This document shows, one piece after another, positions 22,801 to 34,800 of a stretch of DNA of 64,000 bases. The notes under the pieces were generated by a model. That model worked only from the letters and a program-made list of their open reading frames with translations. It made no database searches and had not been told where the DNA came from. Source of the stretch: Siphonodentalium dalli. Its lineage: Eukaryota > Mollusca > Scaphopoda > Gadilida > Siphonodentaliidae. Positions within the stretch are counted from its first letter, which is position 1, and each line of letters begins with the position of its first letter. The position numbers were made by a program, and so were the translations under genes. Where the stretch lies: contig CP136062.1 in assembly GCA_032622095.1 (NCBI GenBank), positions 160,574,875 through 160,638,874 on the forward strand. The letters run 5' to 3'.

Positions 22801-25800
22801 ATTTCTCGAGATCTGCAGTAAAAAGTGGCCCAGAAACACGTGGTCAAACGGACGCTCTTGCGGATGAAGATGGATAACTCTAAAATCAAGTGGTAATCCC
22901 CAAGACCGTCCGTTTGACCACATGTTTCTGGGCCACTTATTACTGCAGATCTCGAGAAATAACAAACTTCAAAAATCGATATCTCTTTGATGGGTGGGCT
23001 TCTCGACTCGAATCATATATTTTTTACCCCCGAAGCCAAAGAAATAGTAATTTAGGATCGGATTGAGTACCTTTAACCTTTTCTTTACAAAATACTCATT
23101 TATGATTAGTTCCCTGAGGAAATTTTCAGATAATAAGTTCAACATTGTTGAACATACATTAATGCCCTAATTAATCGACTGCTTAACTACAACAGAATTA
23201 TGGATAACTTTTCAGGATTTAGTCGGAAATATGGCTTGTTGCCATTCATCGAAAAGCCCTAATTAAGCAGTCGATTAATTAGGGCATTACTGTACCAGTA
23301 TTATCTAAACATTTCCCACAAATGATAAGGAATCCTTCTGCACTTGTATTTCGCCTGTCTGTCATTCGCTTAAATTTCTTGGACCATCAAAATGAATTTA
23401 GACTATTCCAATGTATACTTTTATAACTGGCAGGCCTGAAATTAGTGTGCCTGTCATTTGCAGAATGAGGTCTCCAGAGGGTGAATTTAGTGACGCTGTC
23501 CCGCGTAGCATCGCCAAATTCACTCTCTGGGGACCTCATTCTGCATGGCCTCATCTGCTATGGGAGACATAGACTCAGATTGAAGTTCCCAAATGGTGAA
23601 TATTGTGATGTCACCCATTGGGAACCTCGATTATGCAATTATGCCAATTTGGGGGATATAGAGAAACTAAACTAAAAAAGAAATGGAATCTATGTGAAGA
23701 AGTTTCGATTTTATAATAAAGTAACTTTGCATAGAAGATGAGGCCTAAGCAGAATGAGGTCGCCAGAGGGTGAATTTAGTGATGCTAGCCCGCTATGCAG
23801 ATAGCATTACTAAATTCACCCTCTGGGGACCTCATTCTGCAAATGACAGGCACACTAACTCAGACTTGACAACTGGGTGGGAGAATCCATTTAGTAAAGA
23901 AAGGGTTAAAAGTTTAAACTAGATCGTCCCTTTGTAGGAGCCATTCTCGATGATGTATTAAAGTGATGTGAAACACTCCGGAAGGGTGATCAGATAGAAA
24001 CGGAGAATAATCTTGCTCAAAGTAGTTATTTTTACAAATATTAATCCAAATTTCCAGCACAAACACAGTCGTTCTTATATATTAATTAAATGCAATGACT
24101 CTCGGTGGCAAAATAATTAGTGTTAGTTTATTGCCGATTGTTGCGTCCCGAATCGAGATGTAAATATTTACCATTATGCGTAGTTCAGACGATGATATCT
24201 ATGGAGTGATATGGTCGATTTCTTTGAGATTTTTGGTGATATTAGTAGAATGCTACATTCCCACAGTTGACATAGCACCTGAGTACTAACTTATCAGTTT
24301 AACGCACCCGAACAAGTCCATAATACCGGGTATGTCTTTAATAAAATTTTTAACATTTCTCAAATTCTGTTAAAATCCTGTGTCGACATCCGAGTGATTT
24401 GGAATTATTTTTCAGCCTTTTTCGAAACCTGGTAACCACCCACAGCACTTACCGCATCGACCACCCAGTAAATCTCACCATCACAGTCCGTCGGCCAACC
24501 AGCAGCGTCTCATAGCTAAAGGTGCAAACTCGTCAACAATCAGTGCGCTCGAAGCTCAGATGGCTGGGACTAGTAAAGACAGCAGCAATCAGCATAAAGA
24601 TAAACGGAAATACGAATCTCTCAAGTTAGTAGATACGCGAAGTGTAAAATATAAAAAAAATTATACAAATCTAACAAGTTTAAAGTTTTGATATTTAGTG
24701 TGAAAGTCAACAAATGGAAATAAAAATATCTTTAGTTTATTTTTCAGTGTAGAGTGAAATATAAATGAGTATATAGATCTATTGTGTGAGAATGTAAGTG
24801 TGGAAATATAATAGTAATTGAAATACAAACAATAAATATTAAGCCAAGTAGGCATTTGCGTATTTCATATTCTCTGATATTATTATATTTTTTTAAATTA
24901 AAAACTTGATAACTGTTTCTGATTACACTTTATAATGTTGTTTTTCTAATTTCAGAGATGACGACGACATTAATGATGTTGCTACCATGGGCGGCGTTAA
25001 TTTATCTGAAGAGAGCAAAAACATTTTAGCAACAAACTCAGAATTTATTGGTGCTCAAATTCGTTCCTGTAAAGATGAACAGTTCCTAGATAGCAAATGT
25101 CTATATAACAGAATAAGTTGTATAGGTAAATACTTACATCCACTCAAGCCTGCAGAAGGTGTGTCTGTATGCGGTCCCCAGAGGGTGAATTTATTGACGC
25201 CATCCCTAATAGTGGGCTAGTGTCACCAAATTCACCCTCTGGGAACCTCATTCTGCTAAGGCCTCAATTGCTATGGGAGACATTGGCTCAGATTGAAGTT
25301 CCCCAGTTGAAGTTGGTGATGTTCACCCATTAGTCACCTTGATTATGCCTTCTGCTACAGGCCTGGCAATATGGCGCGAGCGATTTTATCGCTCGCGCGT
25401 CGCCCGCGCGTCGCCCGCGCAATTTCAATTTGGCGTAGGCGATATATCGCTCGCGCAACATTCACTACCCAACATACTTTTGCAGTCGTAAATTTGATGA
25501 GTTATCCGTTTGAAAACATATAAGGCAACGCGACATCGCATCTTTGAAGCAGGAGACACATGCTACATGTATGTTAACAGTCGGCTACCACCGGTATATC
25601 TAATAAGGCCAAACCATGCTACACACCCGTCACCAGTGACAGACTGATGATTACATGACCTAATGTAAATATCAACAAAAACACGTGCTTCCGGTCAGCG
25701 AAGAGGAACGATAACTCGTGATCTTCCGGTATTGCATCAGATCGTATTAAATTTGACTTTCCGTTAGAGTGACGATGTGGCTTTGCGAAAAATATATAAA

Positions 25801-28800
25801 TATATCAAAGATATTATTTATCTCGCGAGGTGAATCAGATAAAATGGAACCATGTGTACATAGTTTGGTTATCAATGCGGTCGGTCGGTTTATAGATTGA
25901 TTTTTTTTATTTAAAACCAATAAAATGAACTTGGGTCGGGGGGTTTTGAAGACGGTCGGTCGGGTTACGGGAAACACGCATCATTTTTGTTTTGGCCTTA
26001 GGTAACTTGGTCACTCAGGTATAAAGGAACAAACACAAACATATCATGTACATGTATGTACAATATATGCATGGCATAATGATTGATTCTGGTTAACTTA
26101 CAATAATATCTTACCATGATGTCACCTCATACATGTATTATACAGTACTATAACAGCATGTAATATATGATATAAATATATCATAATGATTGATTGATTC
26201 TGGTTAACCATTATGTCACTTGGATCAGGCATAAAGGAACAAACACAACAATACCATATATGCAAGACATGGTATAACATTTATAAAAGTACTTTATTAA
26301 ACATTAATAAGTTATACAACATTCATTGATAATTTCACAATTAATATATGATTATAAATTAATTAAATTTAAATATTATCACTTACCACATAATAAGTTA
26401 TATGCAATATGACATATGTCAGTTTACTTGTATTTCATATGTTACAACATGAATACCCCATAAAACAGAAATTGCCCCTGGCCTGCAAAATATTTTAGCC
26501 CCTGCAAAGTATTTTGGCGAGGGCGAATTTTAGCCCCTGCAGATTTTTCATAAGGCCAGCACTGCTGATATAGCGGCAGGGGATCCCTTTTTGGGCCCCA
26601 TTCCCCCAGCCAATTTCCCCCCTTCTGTCATACCACAGGATATATTCCATATGTATACAAGTATAAAGATGTTTACTTCTCAATTTCGTTGGGACAGTAC
26701 TAAGAATTTTCAATAGTTGACAACTCTATTTGATTTCTAGCGAGAATACACACTCGGACCGATATAACACGAACTGAGAAAGTGATCAAAACCGACATCG
26801 CCAGAACACATGCTTTGGAGTCCGCTGGTTACGTTGCTGCAGTTAGGTTACGAAAAATGACCGCCGATAATTTAATCATGTTATATTCCGGTACGTTATG
26901 CATCCAAACTATCTGCCGAGTCTTGAATAGTGGTCGTTTAACTTCAACGTACGTGTTTCCGTATACAGCAATTAATTTATATCTAATAAATTTTCTATGT
27001 TTTAAAGTTATTGCGGTTGATAGCATAGTAACTTAGGTAGAAAATGGATGCAAAACGATCAGCAAATCTACTCTCTGTTTCTTCTATTGGACGATACAAC
27101 AAAAGTAGGTCCACTAGTGTTTCCACGACATTGAAAACATTGACTGCATTTTCCCCTCGGCGGATACAGGACCCGTTCCCCAAAACCTAGCGGAAAGCCT
27201 GGGATAAGGAAACTGAACAGAAGGGAAAAAGTAATTTGAAACTATAGATACTTCCCAGAAGATGAGGCCGAAACAGAATGAAGTCCCCAGAGGATTAATT
27301 TGGTGATGCTAGCCCACTGTGTGTGATAGCATCACTATATTCACCCTCCGGGGACCTCATTCTGCAAGTGACAGATGCACTATTTACAGACTTGTATCCA
27401 CTTAATTTCTTATAATATTTTGCGATTAGTTTCCATAAAAGCTATTGTGTTTAGGATAATTAAATTAAGGTGGAAGTCTATGTCGAGCATAGGAAATTTG
27501 TTACGACAACATGCAACATCGCGAAACCTCATAACATTCACAATATTTCCAACTAAAAATTTGGCATAGCGAAAATCCCTTATATTCCAGGGATAGGAGG
27601 GGGGTCTGAACAATATTTCAGACACATGATTAGCCCTGTTTGACATGGTGGTGATTGCTTGTGCAATGTATCCATGCATTTTATGTCCCGGGTGGCCTGG
27701 ACTGACAGATACCCCCGGGTAGTTAATAATTTTACAACAAGAACCAATCTATACTGTCTAAAAGCAGTTTTGATGTTAGCATTACATTATCTCAAAGTTT
27801 TAAGGCCAAATAGTTGAAAAATATGGAGGAAATTTTGTTTGGAGCTGTGGACAAAATTGCTTGATCATCTTGAATAAACACCAACCTCTCATACGTGCTC
27901 ACAAAATGTTGTTTCCTCCCTCTTCCCCTGTGTATTTGTGTATTAATTTCGTTTTTTGTCTATTCTAAATTTCAAAACTGACTAAATATATGGAATATCC
28001 TCTGCTGCGATAAACTATTTTATTTTTCACAACCAACACGATATGAAATATTATTTTGTGATTTGACAAAATATTAAAAACCGTGAAGCCCTAACATTGT
28101 TTTTGGAACAATATTTGTTATTTTTATTTCAGCGAAAAAACATGGGATCACTGATATATCTCCGGACACAGTGAATTTAATATCACACGGAACACAAGAA
28201 CGGTTGCGAGATATTATTGAAAAACTGTCAGTTATAGCAGAACATAGACTTGACATGTATAAGGTGAGATATATGATGGGAATATTTCCGCTAGTATAAA
28301 GGTTTAATAGATCTGTTTGGGGTCTGTCTACTTTGATTCTAAATTGTAGAATTCATAGGATACATAGTCTGCACCTTTGTTGGTTTTATTTGCTTCATCA
28401 TTCTTCTGCATTTCAACACATTTGACAATAATTTCTCTTGAAAAATATCAATGCGCACTTATAGTTGAATTTTTATGACACCTCAACTGTTTTTCTGGTA
28501 ATCATTTTTGGTCAAGTTATTGTGGCAATTTCGGTTCGCAGGTGTGCGATGGACATCTACAGATGTTGATAACTTGAACAAATATCAACTGATTTATTAG
28601 GCTTGCTCAACGTCTTGATCGGGTTTGAAAAATCGGCCAGGTCCGTCTTCTTTGGGCGGAGTTAGGACCCTTATATTTTTATTTTCTTGAATTTTGATTG
28701 CGACAGCGTGATGACTTGAACAAATATCAATTGATTTTGTTTATATTCTGTATATGGGACTTGCTGAAAAATATCTTGATTGAGTTCGAAAACTGGCCAG

Positions 28801-31800
28801 AAGTGCATATTTTGGGCGAAGTTACAGCACTGAATTAATTCATTTTTGTGAATTTTAATCGTGACACCACAAACACTTGGGCGAGGTCGGTTCACAGGGG
28901 AATCTTTGGTATGTCAGACTTCTTCAACAGTGTTGTGTATGATAGCCAGTTACAATTAATGCATTTTCAATCCAACCTCATGTTTTGCATAGCTATTGCA
29001 ACTCGACCCCGCATCTCTGATGTGATTCACCATTTTTTTTAACCCTATTTGCTTCTATTTCAAGTGTTTCTTATGACAACGTGTTTAAATAATACAAAAT
29101 ATCAATTATAAATTATGTTCAAATTCCTTGCAGCTCCTGTTGGGGAAACAGAATATTCCCAGAAAACTTGAGAAATACGATATTTTGTTAAAAATTATGC
29201 TGGTTGAGCGTCCAGCACAAACACATTGACGAATTTACCATGACAAGTTTTAGACAATTCGTTGCACAGGGCAAAAAAATCAATATAACATTCGCAACCA
29301 TGTGACAACTTGAACAAATATCAACTGATTTTGTTGATATTCGGTAAATGAGACTTGCTAAACAATGTCTTGATTAAGGTCGAATTCCGGCCAGGTCCGA
29401 TTACTTTGGGCAGATTTACGGCTCTTAATTTAGTTAATTTTCGTGAATACTGTTCTCTGATTGTGCAATAATTGAACAAAATAAATATCAACAGATTTTG
29501 CTGATGCGAGTTGTGAAGGTTAGATTGATTATATGCTCTGTTCAACAAATATGCAGAGTTTTGAGTGATAATCTTCGGAATTAAAAAAATATGTGCCTGA
29601 TTATGCTATGATATGCTATACATTGAGGTTCCCAGAAGGTGAATTGGAGATGCTAGCCTACCATGCGGGATTGCATCACTAACCTCTGGTGACCTCATTC
29701 TGCAAATTGGGCTTGTGTAGAATCATATGTGGAAAGCAGGTTATACTACCAACACAGTGGTACTGCTGTATTTCCTTATCACTTTGTTATTCATAATGTA
29801 GCACGCCTTAGCCATCTTTGACCAAGGTAAATTTTCCCATTTAAATATTTGAATGTAGCCATAGTTTGAAACATGTTAAAATCTCGATATGTTGTCGATT
29901 ACAGATGAATTCCAAGTTTGAAGTTACGACAGACGTTAAATCTCAACTCAAGTTTCTTGAGGAACTCGATAAAGTAGAGAAAAAACGGCATGAGGAACAG
30001 GAACGAGAAATGCTGATGCGGGTTGTGAAGGTTAGCATCTTATTATATTGCAGTAACGCTGTCTTATACAGCCAATTTCATTCAATTTGAAAAGTGATAT
30101 GTTCTTATTTAAAATAGGGCGTATTATGTTTTCAGACCATTTGTTAATCTGTCGATCCATCTGTTCATTCTTCGTTTCTGGAAAAATCACCCAATTACGT
30201 TCACGTTTTCCCTTCTAGAGTTAACTTTCCTTGTTTATCTAGAAATAGTGATTTTCTGCAGATATCACAGCTATGGCTTATCGTATCTCAATGAAATTTG
30301 GTATTGAGGTTCTCCATCACAAGGCTTTCAATAAAGTATTGGTGATGTTCGCTATTACCCTTCTAGAGTTATCCTTCTTTGTTTATCTGGAAATAGGGAT
30401 TTTCTGTTCAGTCGTGTAGATATAACAGCTATGACTTATCGGATCTCAATGAAATTTAGTATGGAGGTTCTCCATCACAAGGCTTTCAATATAGTGTTGA
30501 AATAGCGTGTCTGTCATTTGCAGAATGAGGTCCCCAGAGGGTGAATTTCATGATGCTACCCCGGAGTGGGCTAGCATCACCAAATTCACCCTCTGGGGAC
30601 CTCATTCTGCTTACAACTCAGCAGAATGAGGTTCCCAGAGGGTGAATTTGGTGATGCTAGCCCGCTATGCGGGGTAGCATCACTAAATTCACCCTCTGGG
30701 GACCTCATTCTGCAATTGACAGGCACACTATTTCAAGGCTTGCTTTCAATACAGTATTGGTGATATTCGCTATTTCCCTTTCAGAGTTATTCTCCATTGT
30801 TTATTTTTATATTTAAGTTCCATTCTGCCCATGTTTCAATTTGCTACCATGGGTGTATATCACCACCTGTGGTCCACTCTCTTGTTTTAGTTCTTCAGCA
30901 GTTAACCTTTCTATGACTGGAGCTTCCTGAAATTTTGTGAAAACCCTGTGCCAATGCATTCTCATATATATGCGAGTCTACCACAGGGAGCCTTGCATGT
31001 ATAAGAGAATACATTGGCATAACAATATTAACCTTGACATTGTATGCCAGTGCATTCTCTTATATATGTGAGGTTCCCTATGGGAGATGTGCATATATAA
31101 GAGAATGCACTGGCACAGGTTCTTTAATGCTGCACCAGCGCAGCTCCATTCATGAAAGGGTTAATGATATAAAATCTGGTATGTCTGTTGAGATCCACAA
31201 TATACAGACCTAGTTTGATATGTATTTTTCAGTTTTGGCATTGCCCGGGTGGGCTGTTGGCCCCAAACCTATATAACATAGCCATTTATTGATAGAATTT
31301 GACAATCTTTGGTGTGTCAGTTTATTCTCATGTGCTGTCACACAAAAAATTGGGTCTGCCTAAACTTTCTAACCAGAGTTATGGCACCTGTTGCTATTTT
31401 TAGCATTTTTTTTTACTTTTTTTTTTTACATCAATCGATTACATTCATATTTGTAATGTGGACCTTTCACAACAATATCTTGATCGTGTTCGAGAACCAG
31501 GATGGTTTGATATTTGGTTTTGACCTGAGTTATGACCCTTAGTTCTGAGTTATGGTTTCTTAGTTCATTCATTTTTAGTGATACTCTGTCGACCGATCAC
31601 TCTTATGGGCAAAAAACTTGACAAGAGCCATATTTGATGAGCAATCCTTGTCTTAATTTTCAACAATTATTTTCTCAAGTTGAGGTCATATCACTTATTG
31701 GTGGGGCATTTGAGTTGGAGAAATATATATGGTTAATGGTATATAGTGTAACAGACTGACTTACTTCCATGTTGAAAGTTGCTATCCTGTATTGTTATTC

Positions 31801-34800
31801 CACCCCATACTATTATTGGTTTCAGCTGAATGGTCCACCCTGTACTCTTATTCTTATGCGCACCATATATTTGGACCCCGAGAATACTTGAGACATGTTA
31901 TTTTATATCCAAGCCTTGAAATAGTGTGCCTGTCATTTGCAGAATGAGGTCCCCAGAGGGTGAATTTAGTGATGCTACCCCGCATAGCAGGCTAGCATCA
32001 CCAAATTCACCCTCTGGGGACCTCATTCTGCTTACAACTCGGCAGAATGAGGTTCCCAGAGGGTGAATTTGGTGATGCTATCCCGCTATGCGGGGTAGCA
32101 TCACTAAATTCACCCTCTGGGGACCTCATTCTGCAAATGACAGGCACACTATTTCAAGGCTTGTAAATTAGTCTGGAACCCTGAATACAATATTAAATTT
32201 GTGATTTTATGTGAGAAATCATTTGTTAATTTTACTGATAATTTATTTTGTAGAGTCGGTCGAAGAATGAAGATCCAGAACAAATGAAACTCAAACAGAA
32301 AGCAAAAGAGGTAAATAATTAATGTCAGACCTCAAAATATGGTGGTCCCCAGAGCGTGAATATAGTGACACAAAATTCATCCTCTGGGGGACCTCATTCT
32401 GCATGGCCTCATCTGCTATGGGAGACCTAGACTCGATTCACTTCCCAGATGGTGATGATGGTTATCTGCACCGCACTGTCACTGTAACAGTAATGTTTAC
32501 ATAACAATGGTATGTATTGGAGAGTTATTAAAAATGAAAATAAGAACAAACTCAATATATTTTTTCATCATGCCATTAATCTTTACTATGGCTAACGCCC
32601 GTAGAGATCATATTCCACCAGTACAAAACCTTAGAACTTTTTGAAGTTTTGACAGGGAACCTTATAAAGTCAAAGATATTATGCGGGGAATATATTTCTT
32701 AGTTGTTATCTCTTCCTTAATAATGTGCTTCACTGTAGGTGAATGTCCAACGAAAAATTTCTTGATCTTCTTTGACCTTTGTGAGCCGATATCGCAATAA
32801 ATATCGAATTAATTACCCAGAAGATATTCCATAATTGTAAGCGACGCAAAGCAAAATCACTTACAAATTCACTCAAATTGTGAAATATCGAGTTGGGACC
32901 TTCACCTACAGTGAAGTACATTATTAAGGAACAGATAACAACTAAGAAATATATTCTCCGCGTTATTTTTTCTAATTTATAAGGTTCCCTGTCAAAACTT
33001 CAAAAAGTTCCAAGGCTTTGTACTGTGGCATATGATCTCTACCGGCGTTGGCCAGAGTAGAGGTTAATGGCATGATCTACTTTACATGGAAGTATCATTC
33101 AGCCAATGATGAGCTGTCTTGTAAAATTCGTGTTCTTATTTTCTCAATTATATTTTTCACTTGATAGGATAAACACTTAAAATTAAATAGTGAATTTTGT
33201 TTTTCAATGACTTTCACAGTTTTAGGTATTACTTAAGCTGACAATGTTTGTTTTGAACTAATGTATTGACCTTTATTTACCCACAGTTTCACCAGTTTGA
33301 GCAAGAACAAGAAAGACAAAAAGACACTAACTTAACAGCCTTGATAGCCTCTGGAAAACGGCGGAAAACACAAATCGGGGAGCTTGGCCAGGTAAGACCA
33401 TCTATGAAAAAAATATTTATATTTTTCTAATAATTATTTTTCTCGAATCGGATGGTTCCATTTTTTACTGAACATCGATTGGGACGTGTGTCCTGAGTCC
33501 TGACTTCCAGAAACCAAACGTGTATGCAAGTTTGGTTAGTGTTTTCGTACCACTGTCTAACTTACTGGCCTAATCAGTTGTCTTTTGTTTGGATGAAACT
33601 TTTAGCCCCACAATAACGACATGTGCCTGATTAGATATTACTATGTTTGTTTCACACTTTTAGTGATCAATTTTGAATTCACAGTTACGTTACATCATTG
33701 GCAGTTTTTTTTACACCAATTATCACACTACAGTCGGATGGAGTTTACACAAGTACTGCCATTGAATATAAAAACTATTCCCAGTACTACATTTGTCATC
33801 AAAACATTTTCATCCCAATTATAGAACCTGAGAATAAGAAAGGAACAATCACAATGGCATCGTTATGAAAATCATAGTCAAATTACCTTAGGGTTTTACC
33901 TTTAAAATATTCACACAAACTGCAATTATGATGCGACTTTGGTGTACCAATTAAAAACAAATCTACGATAATGTGACTGTATTGAAATTCCAACGGATAA
34001 TAATCAGTATACCAATATGCTCCCAGCACTAAATTGTGTTCTTCATCCTGTTCTCAGTGAATCACAGCCGATACAGTGAAACTTCCGATGTTGACCCACA
34101 CACACATGTATATAATATTTGAAACAAATATCTTTCAGGCAACTGAGCTACATTTTGGGCACCTGTCATTCAAGGTGCTAAAGCTTAGTATAGCAGGCTG
34201 AAATCGATCCTTGATCAGCCCTGTTAATTTGCAAAAATTTGTCTTGGCTAAAAACAGGGCTGAAGGTTATTGGTGAAATTTCGCCTCTGGTGTTCACTTC
34301 TGTCGGTACCAGGAAAATTGTCTGTCTATTGTTTCTGTACAAGCTGGATATAGTGTGTCTGACATTTGCAGAATGCAGTCCCCATGGGGTGTATTTCGTG
34401 AATCTGCACAGTGTGCTAGCATCACCAAATTCACCCTCTGAGGACCTCATTCTGCTTAGGCCTCATCTTCTGGAAAAGTATCTATAGTCTCAAACTAACA
34501 TTGTTTTTAGTTACTTTCTCCCTCCTGTTCAGTTTCTCTATCCCCTAATTTGCAGAAGATAAATTGCATAATCGAGGTGACTAATGGGTGCACATCACCA
34601 ACTTCATCTGGGCAACTTCATTCTGATTCTAGGTCTCCCATAGCAGTTGAGGCCTAAGCAGAATGAAGTTCCCAGAGGTTTGATGACGCTAGCCTGCTCT
34701 GTGGAACCTTTGGGGACCTCATTCTGCAAATGTCAGACACACTATTATTTCCATTCTTGTTTCTGTAAATTGAGATTGTTCCCTAATGTATGTTTTTTTT

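Larger units (their letters stand above)
23073..23909. mobile_element. TTAA element of the 20862 family, carrying two later insertions
   Basis: TTAACCTTTTCTTTACAAAA at the left and TTTAGTAAAGAAAGGGTTAA at the right. Inside lie a TA-type palindrome (23159-23292) and a CAAGCC-type hairpin element (23431-23868). Confidence 0.8.

Noticed and set aside
26740-26900. Possible alternative TAF4 exon after TTTCTAG|CGAGAATAC
   Set aside because: The translation matches nothing in TAF4, and exons 8 and 9 already join in phase into the conserved histone fold.
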